Shown piece by piece: positions 1 through 6,895 of a DNA stretch of 64,000 bases. The number at the start of each line of letters is the position of its first letter. The stretch's first letter is position 1. The DNA is from DASSQJ01 sp963726295 (GTDB taxonomy: Bacteria; Actinomycetota; Actinomycetes; Actinomycetales; Dermatophilaceae): positions 124,001 through 188,000 of the forward strand of contig CAVSBW010000007.1 of assembly GCA_963726295.1 (NCBI GenBank), written 5' to 3'. Both the position numbers and the translations under genes were made by a program. The notes below the pieces were generated by a model. That model was not told the DNA's origin, searched no databases, and saw nothing but the letters and a program-made list of their open reading frames with translations.

Positions 1-777
1 GGCCAGGCCCTCGTCGACCCACGACAGCTCGCCCGGGTCGCTGTAGTTCATGAGCAGATGCTCGAGCTCGTGGGCGAACACGCCCTCGTAGAGCTCGTAC
101 CGGTTGTTGGTGTCGTCGCCGTCGTCCCACGACTGCGAGCCGTCACCGACGCGGTTGACCCAGTCGAGGGAGTCGATGGCCATGACGTTCATACCCGCGC
201 TGTCGATGAAGTCGGGCGCGAAGTAGCCGGCCGTGTACGACGTCACCGAGCAGTCGTACATCGAGTCGTCGTGCAGGTTGTAGACGATGGTGACGAGGGA
301 GTCGGACGCCGGGTCGTTCGGGTCGGCGGCCTGCATCTCGCCGAAGTGGGCCTGGTCGACCGCGACGATCTGGTTCGCGAGCTCGTCGCCGAGGTAGTCG
401 ATCTGCTCCTGGGTGATGACGTAGTCGTCGGCCGACTTGTCGGCGCACGGCGTGAAGTCGTCGTCCGTGTTCCAGTCCACCTGCGGGTCCATGCTCTGCA
501 CGCCGGTCGGCGCCGACCCGTCCAGCGGCGTGCCCACGGGAACGTAGATGTAGACGGGGGTGCGAGTGGGCGTCTCCCCGGAGTACACCCGCGTGAACTT
601 CTGCTCGTACGTCCCGCCGGCGGCGCTGTCGTTGAGGTCCAGGGTGATCGTGTCGTCACCCGGGCTCCCGCTCGACGCCGCCGATGCGGAGCTCGCCCCG
701 AACGCGGCCAGGGCGAGCGCGGCTCCGGCCGCGACCCCTCCCCGCCAGCTCCGGGACTTCCGGTGTCCTCTGTGCAT
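1..777 (-). CDS. Secreted zinc metallopeptidase, partial (C-terminus outside window)
   Basis: This reading frame opens with ATG at 777 and runs off the left edge, so at least 259 residues are present and the C-terminus is missing. The first 35 or so residues are a basic start (MHRGHRKSRSW) followed by an Ala/Gly-rich hydrophobic stretch, a typical Sec or Tat-like signal peptide. Near residue 237 lies HELEH, an HExxH zinc-binding and catalytic motif, followed by a downstream Glu in SWVDEGLA that could be the third ligand or part of it. The protein should be an exported gluzincin or M6-like protease acting outside the cell. The upstream 778-1010 stretch holds no gene. The family assignment beyond zinc peptidase is inference. 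Confidence 0.8.
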   Translation of the reverse strand, partial: MHRGHRKSRSWRGGVAAGAALALAAFGASSASAASSGSPGDDTITLDLNDSAAGGTYEQKFTRVYSGETPTRTPVYIYVPVGTPLDGSAPTGVQSMDPQVDWNTDDDFTPCADKSADDYVITQEQIDYLGDELANQIVAVDQAHFGEMQAADPNDPASDSLVTIVYNLHDDSMYDCSVTSYTAGYFAPDFIDSAGMNVMAIDSLDWVNRVGDGSQSWDDGDDTNNRYELYEGVFAHELEHLLMNYSDPGELSWVDEGLA

Positions 778-1010
778 GGGTCATCTCCCTCGTCAGCCCG
801 CGGGCAAGGCACGATCGCACCGCCGCGCGGAATCGGGTGCCGCCCGCCTCCTGTCCTGAGCAGGCAGCCCTCACACACCATCAAGAGGACCGGCTCCTGA
901 CAACATCCAGTGACGTCACGAATCGATAACGAAGATGTCCGCCCGGGCGGCTCACCTGCACGGAGACGGATGCGGGCGTTGTCTCAGACCGGGGTGCGTG
1001 CCGACGGCGG

Positions 1011-1672
1011 CTAGGGCGCCGGGTCGTCGACGAGTGCTTCGTACCCCTCGGGCCAGCGCTGGTCGTCCACCGGGAAGCCCCCCCGGAACGCGGTGTTGGT
1101 GATCGTGGCGCCGGTGAAGTCGTTGCCGCGGATGAGGTTCCTGCGGGGCTGCACTCCCTCGACCGCGGTCGCCGACTCCCCGAAGAAGACCGCGCCGCGG
1201 ACCCGCCCCGTGAACGTGCAGCCGACGAGGTCGGCGTCGCCCTCACGGCTGCCCTCCCAGCGACAGTCGGTGAAGGTGCACTCCTCGTAGCGCGCGACCC
1301 CGGTGCTGAAGCCGCCGAGGACGGTGAAGCGCACCCGCTCGAAGGTGCAGCCGCGGTACACCGAGGGGCGGAGGGCGAAGGTGCCCTGCGCCGCCGTGCC
1401 CTGGTGCACGAGAACCGGCGCGACCCGCTGGCGGAAGCGCACCCCTCGAACTGCGACCACGCGACCCGCAGGAGGACGTCGCTCAGCCAGACCTCGCCGC
1501 CGGCCATCCGCGCCTCGAGCAGCGGCAGCACCCGGAAGCCGTGCGCGGGTGAGACCGGCACCTCGGCGACCTGCTCGGCCGTCACCCGACCGGTCAGGAG
1601 GTTGCCGTCCTCCCACGGCTCGACGGGATCGATCGCCGGGTCGCCCCCGCGCCACCAGTCGGGTGCCGTCAC
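1011..1672 (-). pseudogene. Pentapeptide-repeat-like protein, broken by a frameshift
   Basis: The N-terminal half reads from an ATG at 1672 (MTAPDWWRGGDPAIDP) to about 1445. The C-terminal half continues in a neighbouring frame to a TAG at 1011. The join is a run of four G (CCCC on the + strand, 1442-1445), and restoring one G gives a continuous product of about 220 residues through QFEGVRFRQRVAP. The C-terminal half has pentapeptide-like turns (YRGCTF, YEECTF, LVGCTF, GNDFTGA), so a right-handed beta-helix is likely. Its function is unknown. It lies 27 bases after the epimerase stop and is probably co-transcribed with it. The break may be a true mutation or a homopolymer sequencing error. 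Confidence 0.65.
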
Positions 1673-1699
1673 CGTCCACCCCTCCCCGCCGTCGTCCGC

Positions 1700-2884
1700 T
1701 CAGGCCTCCAGCGGCCCGGTCAGGGCCCCGGCGCAGTGGTAGACGTCGGGGCGCCCCGGCCAGACCGTACCGCCCTCCTCCATCCGCTCGTCGAGCTCGC
1801 CCCGCCACGTGCCGTTCGCGTCGACGAAGTACCGCGCAGCGTGGTCCCAGAGGCGGCGGTACCAGTGCTCCCAGTGCGGGTCGCCGGTGCGACGCGCCAG
1901 CAGCGCCGTGGCCTGGATGCCCTCGCAGACCGGCCAGTGCAACCGGAGGCCCGCGACCGGCCGGCCGTCCCAGTCGACGGTGTAGACCAGCCCGGGCCGA
2001 CCGTCGAGGGCCCAGCCCTCGTCGAGCGCGCGGCGGGTCAGGGACTCGGCGGCCGGTGCCAGCCAGTCCGGCCGCCCCTCGAGGAGCGGGGAGGTGGCCA
2101 GCTCGAGGAGGAAGCGCGCCCACTCCAGCGAGTGGCCGAGGGTCGCGCCGTAGGGCCGGAACGGGTGGGTCGGCTGGTCGCGGTTGTACTCCGGCAGCAC
2201 CTCCCAGTCGCCGGTGAAGTGCTCCGACAGCAGCCAGCCGTGCCGCCGGGCGGCGCCGTCTACGAGGCGGTTCGCGATGACCAGCCCGCGCCGGTGCCAC
2301 CGGGCGTCGCCGGTGGCGCGCCCCATCGCGAGGAAGGCCTCCAGCCCGTGCATGTTGGCGTTCGCCCCGCGGTAGTCCTCGTCGTCGGACCAGTCGCGGG
2401 CGAACGACTCCCTCAGCGTCTGGGTGGTCGGGTCCCAGAGGTGGCGGTCCACGACGTCTGCGACCTGGTCGAGCAGGCGCAGGGCGTCCGGGTGGCCCAC
2501 CGTCGCCGCGGAGGCCGCGGCCAGCCCCACGTGCACGTGGTCGTAGGCCGCCTTGCGGGTCTCGGTGCCCGGCTGGCTGAACCAGCCGCCGCACTCGGTG
2601 TCGGCGTGGAGCCCGAGCAGCGAGGCCATGCCGTGGTCGAGCAGCTCACCGGACCCGGGGACGCCGTACCGCACACCACTCGCGGCGACATGGGTCATCC
2701 GGGCGGTGAGGAAGAGCTGCGGCGGCCGGTCGGGCACCGGCAGGCCGTCGGCGTCGAGCCAGTGGAACCCGCCCTCGAGGCGGATCGAGGGGAGTGCGAA
2801 GGCCATCAGCCGGCCGAGGCCGGCGACGAGCCAGGCACGGTGCGAGGGCCGGTCGAGCCACGGGTCGCCGATCGGGTCGTCCAC
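1700..2884 (-). CDS. AGE-family (N-acylglucosamine 2-epimerase-like) sugar isomerase
   Basis: This is a 394-residue protein, the normal size for the AGE/YihS superfamily of (alpha/alpha)6-barrel sugar epimerases and isomerases. The family motif region YRGANANMHGLEAF, near residue 165, carries the conserved His. A second one, LGHSLEWARFL, near residue 235, carries the conserved His/Glu/Trp set. A third His-containing stretch is near the C-terminus (VYHCAG). No signal peptide is present, so it is cytoplasmic. The substrate (mannose, sulfoquinovose, N-acylglucosamine or other) cannot be told from sequence alone. It heads a likely two-gene operon with the frameshifted gene downstream. Confidence 0.85.
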   Translation of the reverse strand: MDDPIGDPWLDRPSHRAWLVAGLGRLMAFALPSIRLEGGFHWLDADGLPVPDRPPQLFLTARMTHVAASGVRYGVPGSGELLDHGMASLLGLHADTECGGWFSQPGTETRKAAYDHVHVGLAAASAATVGHPDALRLLDQVADVVDRHLWDPTTQTLRESFARDWSDDEDYRGANANMHGLEAFLAMGRATGDARWHRRGLVIANRLVDGAARRHGWLLSEHFTGDWEVLPEYNRDQPTHPFRPYGATLGHSLEWARFLLELATSPLLEGRPDWLAPAAESLTRRALDEGWALDGRPGLVYTVDWDGRPVAGLRLHWPVCEGIQATALLARRTGDPHWEHWYRRLWDHAARYFVDANGTWRGELDERMEEGGTVWPGRPDVYHCAGALTGPLEA

Positions 2885-2983
2885 CGGGCCAGCGTAGGCC
2901 GCGGCCGCACCCCGGACCTCGGCGACGCCGGGTCCGGGGTACGGGTTCGCGGGGTCGGGCCGAGCCCGGGCGCGGCCCGTGCC

Positions 2984-3634
2984 TCAGTTGGCGATGCCGC
3001 CGCAGAGGACCGGGATGGTGGCCTCGAGCGGGAACGCGTCACCGAGTGAGGAGGGGCCGGCCTCGAAGTCGTAATCCCCGTTGCCGTTGATGTCGACGCC
3101 GTGCACGACGACCTGAACGGTGCCGGCGTCGGCCAGCGCGGCGTCGTCGGGGAAGGTCCGGCTGTAGTCGATGTGGCCGTCGGAGTCGGCCGTGACCATG
3201 CGGGTGAGGTCGAGGGCGCTGCTCGGCGAGGTGTCACCGGTGGTCGTCAGCGACGTGAGGATGCCGCCGTAGAAGGGAGCACCCTCGAGCACCGTGACGT
3301 AGCCGTCGCCGTTCGCGTCGGCGCCCGGGTCGGGGCAGCCCATGTCGGTGGCCTCTCCCGCGACCCCGTGGAGGTGCATGGCGTGGGGCAGGTTCGGCGC
3401 CAGGCCCCATGCCTCGACCTTCACCTGGACCTTGCCGTTCGGAAGGGCCTTGACGCGCGTCCAGCCCTGCGCCTGGCTGTGGGGCACGCTCTCGGCCTGC
3501 ACGGGGCGCATCGAGTACGAGTAGCTCGCGACCTTGGCGGACGGGTTGTGGTCGTGGTTGGCCATGGCGGCCGACGCGGTGCCGACCGTGAGGGCGGCGG
3601 CCGCCACGGCGGCGAGCGGAAGGGTGGTCTTCAT
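2984..3634 (-). CDS. Secreted CHRD/superoxide-dismutase-like domain protein
   Basis: The start chosen is the ATG at 3634, which sits behind a clear AGGAGG-type ribosome site and opens a signal peptide (MKTTLPLAAVAAAALTVG) with a probable cleavage site after ASAAMA. The mature part has a HAMHLHG metal-site-like motif that recalls the CHRD domain and the Cu/Zn superoxide dismutase fold. It also has an acidic ADANGDGYVTV loop of EF-hand-like type and a second DINGNGDYDFEAG loop, both potential Ca2+ sites. The product is 216 residues and exported. The enzymatic role is unknown: the usual SOD copper ligands are not all evident, so this may be a structural or metal-binding protein. It is divergent from the ArsR gene. 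Confidence 0.7.
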   Translation of the reverse strand: MKTTLPLAAVAAAALTVGTASAAMANHDHNPSAKVASYSYSMRPVQAESVPHSQAQGWTRVKALPNGKVQVKVEAWGLAPNLPHAMHLHGVAGEATDMGCPDPGADANGDGYVTVLEGAPFYGGILTSLTTTGDTSPSSALDLTRMVTADSDGHIDYSRTFPDDAALADAGTVQVVVHGVDINGNGDYDFEAGPSSLGDAFPLEATIPVLCGGIAN

Positions 3635-3770
3635 GAGGAGCCTCCTGGATTTCCCTGCGGCAGAGCACGGCTGCGGTGCCGCCCTCTCGCCGGGTGTTCG
3701 GAGCCGGCGCTCCCGCGGATTGGGGTTCGACGACTGCAACTGGGGCGCCGAACCGGCGGGGAACTCGTAA

Positions 3771-3808
3771 TCAACTTGACAGTTGATCAACATAGAGATT
3801 GAATAAAG
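3771..3808 (+). promoter_or_regulatory. Promoter and probable operator of the ArsR-type gene
   Basis: TTGACA (3776-3781) is followed after 17 bases by TTGAAT (3799-3804), a good -35/-10 pair. Counting seven bases on puts transcription start at the A of the ATG at 3811, so the mRNA would be leaderless. Three TCAAC half-sites overlap the -35 element: TCAACT-tgac-AGTTGA (3771-3786) and the perfect GTTGATCAAC palindrome (3782-3791). This is what an autorepressing ArsR protein would need. Confidence 0.6.
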
Positions 3809-3810
3809 CC

Positions 3811-4155
3811 ATGGACGACGACCGGGTGGACGCAGGCTTCGCGGCCCTCGCCGACCCGGTGCGCCGCGCGATCATCGCTCGCCTCAGCCGGGGTCCGGCG
3901 ACGGTGAACGAGATCGCCGAACCCTTCGACATCTCCCTCCAGGCGGTGTCGAGGCACATCCAGGTCCTCGAAGGCGCGGGCCTGGTCACCAAGGGCCGGG
4001 AGGCGCAGCGCCGACCGGTCTCGCTCGACCCGGCGGCCCTGGAGCGGCTCACGGCCTGGATCGACGGCCACCGGCTCGCGCTCGAACGCCGCTACCGACG
4101 GCTCGACGGCATCCTCACGTGGGACGCGGAGCCACCCGACGAGGAGACACCATGA
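3811..4155 (+). CDS. ArsR-family winged-helix transcriptional regulator
   Basis: This small 114-residue DNA-binding protein has the ArsR core: ALADPVRRAIIARLSRGPATVNEIAEPF followed by the recognition helix region SLQAVSRHIQVLEGAGLV. There is no Cys-rich metal site, which fits the non-metal ArsR subgroup that is normally paired with SRPBCC/AHSA1 genes. The ATG at 3811 is preferred because it lies at the predicted transcription start; an in-frame TTG at 3799 is possible but sits on the -10 element. Its stop overlaps the next start by ATGA, so the two proteins are translationally coupled. It probably represses its own operon. Confidence 0.9.
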   Translation: MDDDRVDAGFAALADPVRRAIIARLSRGPATVNEIAEPFDISLQAVSRHIQVLEGAGLVTKGREAQRRPVSLDPAALERLTAWIDGHRLALERRYRRLDGILTWDAEPPDEETP

Positions 4156-4625
4156 CCAACGCCCTGCAGCTCGACATCCCGGCCGGCGTGCCGTGGATCG
4201 ACTTCACCCGCGAGTTCGACGCTCCCGTCGCCGCGGTCTTCCAGGCCCACCGCGACCCGGCGATGGTCATCCAGTGGCTCGGCCCGCACGGCTACGAGAT
4301 GGTCGCCGAGCGGTGGGACTTCGTCAGTGGGGGCGGCTACCGCTACGTGCACCGCGACCCCGACGGCAGCGAGTACTGGTTCCACGGGTGCTTCCACACC
4401 GTCCGCGAGAACGAGTTCGCCCTCCAGACGTTCGAGTTCGAGGGCATGCCGGACGAGGTTGCCCTGGAGTTCCTCTGGTTCGAGGACCTCGGGGACGGCC
4501 GCACCTGGCTCCGTGGGCGCAGCGTCGGGCGGACCGTCGAGGGCCGTGACGCGATGGTCGAGTCCGGCATGGAGAACGGGATGTCACAGGGCTACGACCG
4601 CCTCGACGACGTCCTGGCCGGCTGA
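4152..4625 (+). CDS. SRPBCC / AHSA1-like domain protein
   Basis: The 157-residue protein shows the START-like SRPBCC fold signature of activator-of-Hsp90-ATPase homologues. It begins with IDFTREFDAPVAAVFQAHRDP, continues with QWLGPHGYEM, and ends with a C-terminal helix QGYDRLDDVLAG. Proteins of this group bind hydrophobic ligands in a helix-grip cavity; the ligand here is unknown. It overlaps the ArsR gene by four bases, the common actinobacterial pairing in which the regulator controls the SRPBCC gene. The ATG at 4152 is preferred over upstream in-frame starts because of this coupling. Confidence 0.88.
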   Translation: MTNALQLDIPAGVPWIDFTREFDAPVAAVFQAHRDPAMVIQWLGPHGYEMVAERWDFVSGGGYRYVHRDPDGSEYWFHGCFHTVRENEFALQTFEFEGMPDEVALEFLWFEDLGDGRTWLRGRSVGRTVEGRDAMVESGMENGMSQGYDRLDDVLAG

Positions 4626-4662
4626 GCCGACACCGGGTGGGCGGCGCGACAGGTCCCTGAGC

Positions 4663-4679
4663 GGGCCGTCGCACGGCCC
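4663..4679 (+). terminator. Hairpin after the ArsR/SRPBCC operon
   Basis: GGGCCGT-cgc-ACGGCCC forms a 7-bp GC-rich stem with a three-base loop, 37 bases after the SRPBCC stop. No U-tract follows, as is usual in high-GC actinobacteria. Confidence 0.45.
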
Positions 4680-4724
4680 CTCACTCGGTCGGCTGACCGC
4701 CCGGTGCGGCAGCCCGTCCGACCT

Positions 4725-4754
4725 GCGTGTGGTGGGTCCCACACGCGTGTGGGA
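4725..4754 (+). promoter_or_regulatory. Palindrome with alternative hairpin upstream of the nitroreductase gene
   Basis: TCCCACACGCGTGTGGGA (4737-4754) is a perfect 18-bp palindrome. An extra GCGTGTGG copy at 4725-4732 can pair instead with the central CCACACGC (4739-4746), so two mutually exclusive stems are possible. It lies about 100 bases before the chosen start of the downstream gene. It could be a dimeric regulator operator; the role is inferred only from symmetry and position. Confidence 0.4.
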
Positions 4755-4856
4755 GGAATGCGCGCGCTCCCTCGGCGGTTAGGCAGCGGTGTGGCCGCGA
4801 CCCGATGCGGCTGTGGGGGAACGACCCAGATGACCTCGAGGAGGTTCACCGCGCCC

Positions 4857-5462
4857 ATGAGCACCCATGACCAGGCCGACTTCTGGTTCGACCCCTTGTG
4901 TCCCTTCGCGTGGGCCACGTCCCGGTGGATGGAGGAGGTCGAGAAGGTGCGGCCGGTGACCGTCCGCTGGCACGTGATGAGCCTGGCCGTGCTCAACGAG
5001 GGCCGTGACCTGCCCGACGACTACCGGGTGCTGATGGACCGCGCCTGGGGCCCGGTGCGCGTCGTCACCGCCGCGCAGCAGCTGCACGGGGACGAGTACG
5101 CGAAGCTCCTCTACGACGCCATGGGCACCCGGATCCACCGCGAGCACGTCGAGGACCTCGACAGCGTCATCGCCGGGGCCCTCGACGAGGTCGGCCTCCC
5201 CGCCGGGCTCGCCGGGTACGCCACCTCCGATGAGTTCGACGCGAAGCTGCGGGCCAGCCACGCGGAGGGCATCGGGCTCGTCGGCGAGGACGTCGGCACC
5301 CCCGTCGTCGCGTTCGACGGCGTCGCGTTCTTCGGCCCCGTGATCACGCGCATCCCGACCGGCGAGGAGGCCGGGCGGCTCTGGGACGGTGCGCTGCTCA
5401 TGGCGAGGACCGACGGGTTCTTCGAGCTCAAGCGGACCCGCACGGAGTCACCGGCAGCCTGA
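4857..5462 (+). CDS. Mycothiol-dependent nitroreductase/DsbA-like oxidoreductase, Rv2466c family
   Basis: The 201-residue protein has the thioredoxin/DsbA fold opening FWFDPLCPFAWATSRW. It also matches recalled Rv2466c motifs: HVMSLAVLNE, RAWGPVRV, AMGTRIH, GEDVGTPVVAFDGVAFFGPV and a FFELKRTRTE tail. Rv2466c uses mycothiol and a CPWC active site; here the motif is C15-P-F-A18, so the resolving cysteine is replaced by alanine and only the nucleophilic Cys remains. The ATG at 4857 was chosen because the conserved domain begins at once and GAGGAGG lies 12 bases upstream. It is cytosolic. A monothiol mechanism with mycothiol is plausible but unproven. Confidence 0.85.
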   Translation: MSTHDQADFWFDPLCPFAWATSRWMEEVEKVRPVTVRWHVMSLAVLNEGRDLPDDYRVLMDRAWGPVRVVTAAQQLHGDEYAKLLYDAMGTRIHREHVEDLDSVIAGALDEVGLPAGLAGYATSDEFDAKLRASHAEGIGLVGEDVGTPVVAFDGVAFFGPVITRIPTGEEAGRLWDGALLMARTDGFFELKRTRTESPAA

Positions 5463-5525
5463 CCGCGGACGCCGCGGGTGGCGCTCCCGAGCCCTGACGT
5501 CCCCGGTCGCTCGGGCCCCGCCGCG

Positions 5526-5720
5526 TCAGGTGTCTGCGTCCACGGGACCGGCGTCCGTACCCTCGGCGGACTGCATCCGTTCGCGGAGTCGGTCGCGCAC
5601 CTCGTCCGGCGTGTACGCCCGGCGCTGTCGCTCGTCGCGGGCCATGAGGGCGCCGGTGGCGACCACGCCGACGACACTGGCGACGCCCAGCACCTTCCAG
5701 ACCCTGTTGCTGTTGCCCAC
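5526..5720 (-). CDS. Small single-pass membrane protein
   Basis: This 64-residue product has one hydrophobic segment (VLGVASVVGVVATGALMA, residues 10-27) followed by a charged helix YTPDEVRDRLRERMQSA. The layout, an N-terminal anchor with a cytosolic arginine-rich helix, recurs in small uncharacterised actinobacterial proteins. It is divergent from the gene at 5764 with only 43 bases between starts. Its function is unknown. Confidence 0.6.
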   Translation of the reverse strand: MGNSNRVWKVLGVASVVGVVATGALMARDERQRRAYTPDEVRDRLRERMQSAEGTDAGPVDADT

Positions 5721-5763
5721 GGGCCCAGCCTAGGGCCACGGCGTCTCGGGCAGACTGGCCACC

Positions 5764-6420
5764 ATGGCTCGCCCGCGCCCCCTGCCGGTCCCCCTCGACG
5801 ACGCCGTGGAGGGCACCCGCACCGGTGACCTGTGGATCTTCCGCGGGAACAGCCTGGCCGACCGGGCCATCCAGGCGGCGAGCAACTCGCCCGTCAACCA
5901 CGTCGGGATGGCGATCGCCCTCGACGACCTGCCGCCGCTGATGTGGCACGCCGAGCTCGGCCGCTCCCTGCGCGACGTCTGGACCGGCGACCACCATCGC
6001 GGCGTGCAGCTGCACGACCTGCGCGAGGCGGTCACGACATGGCAGGAGAGATACGGCCAGCGGGCCTGGCTGCGCCAGCTCGTGCCCTCCGCCGGACGCG
6101 CCGAGGAGGACGCCGCGATGCGGGTCGTCGCGCGCCTCGACGGGGTGTCGTTCCCCTCGACGATGAACCTCGCCTGGCGCTGGCTGCGGGGCCGTGATGC
6201 CCACCTGAGCCGGCGTGCCGCGGAGCGCAAGGGGCTGCGGCCGGAGGACGCCTACTGCGCGGAGGTCGTCGCACTCACGCTCGAGGAGATGGGCATCGTC
6301 GAACCCGACGCGCCCACGAGCTGGTACGACCCGGGTCGCTTCTGGAGCGGCGACAGCCTTCCGCTCCGGCAGGACTGGAGCTACGGGGTGGAGGTCGAGG
6401 TCGGTCGCGCGCCGCGCTGA
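5764..6420 (+). CDS. Permuted NlpC/P60 (YiiX/C92-like) cysteine hydrolase
   Basis: The 218-residue protein has the circularly permuted papain-like layout. The His comes first, in NSPVNHVGMAIAL near residue 45. The Cys lies late in the domain, in EDAYCAEVVALTLEEMGI near residue 166, preceded by the GDLWIFRG strand. Relatives act as lipid or peptidoglycan amidases or thioesterases. No signal peptide is seen, so the likely site is the cytoplasm or inner membrane face. The 3' end overlaps the convergent membrane gene by 40 bases. The substrate is unknown. Confidence 0.75.
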   Translation: MARPRPLPVPLDDAVEGTRTGDLWIFRGNSLADRAIQAASNSPVNHVGMAIALDDLPPLMWHAELGRSLRDVWTGDHHRGVQLHDLREAVTTWQERYGQRAWLRQLVPSAGRAEEDAAMRVVARLDGVSFPSTMNLAWRWLRGRDAHLSRRAAERKGLRPEDAYCAEVVALTLEEMGIVEPDAPTSWYDPGRFWSGDSLPLRQDWSYGVEVEVGRAPR

Positions 6421-6773
6421 CGGCGGACCCACGGCAGCCCGACGGCCAGCAGGGCCACCGAGAGGACCAGCGCGGCGGCGAGGACGCCCCACACGCCGCA
6501 CCACAGGAGGAACGCCAGTCCCTCCCACAGCGGGTTGACCCAGCCGACCTCGGGCACGACCTGGGCCGCGAGCCAGGAGCCGGCGACGAAGCCGAGCGCG
6601 GTGAGCACCATCAGCCCCACGGTGACCCCCGCGGAGCGTGCCACCTGGCCGACGCTGCCGGACCGGCCGGCGACGCGGTGGGGGGCGCTGTCGTGGTGGT
6701 CGATGCGGTGCTCGAAGGTCTCGAACACGTCCGGGACGGGTCCGGGGGAGCGGCGGGCCATGTCGGCGAGCAT
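6381..6773 (-). CDS. Small integral membrane protein
   Basis: The 130-residue protein has a hydrophilic N-terminus (about 45 residues) and then two or three transmembrane segments, around residues 48-70, 80-97 and 98-115, ending in a basic tail. An internal ATG at residue 5 (MARRSPG) is an equally good start. It resembles phage-holin-superfamily or generic actinobacterial membrane proteins only in layout; no function can be given. Its end overlaps the 3' end of the convergent hydrolase gene. Confidence 0.55.
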   Translation of the reverse strand: MLADMARRSPGPVPDVFETFEHRIDHHDSAPHRVAGRSGSVGQVARSAGVTVGLMVLTALGFVAGSWLAAQVVPEVGWVNPLWEGLAFLLWCGVWGVLAAALVLSVALLAVGLPWVRRQRGARPTSTSTP

Positions 6774-6895
6774 ACGGTCGCGACCCCTGGCGTGTCCCGA
6801 ATTGGGCTGTCACGACGGCCGCGAGTTCGGGCCGCCGTGAATACGGTGTTCCGACCGGGCGTGACAGGACGCCCGTCACACATTGGAGGAAACAG

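Noticed and set aside
1736..3049. Long + strand ORF over the epimerase gene
   Set aside because: Composition (Val/Arg-rich, no motif) marks it as a GC-frame shadow of the AGE-family gene.
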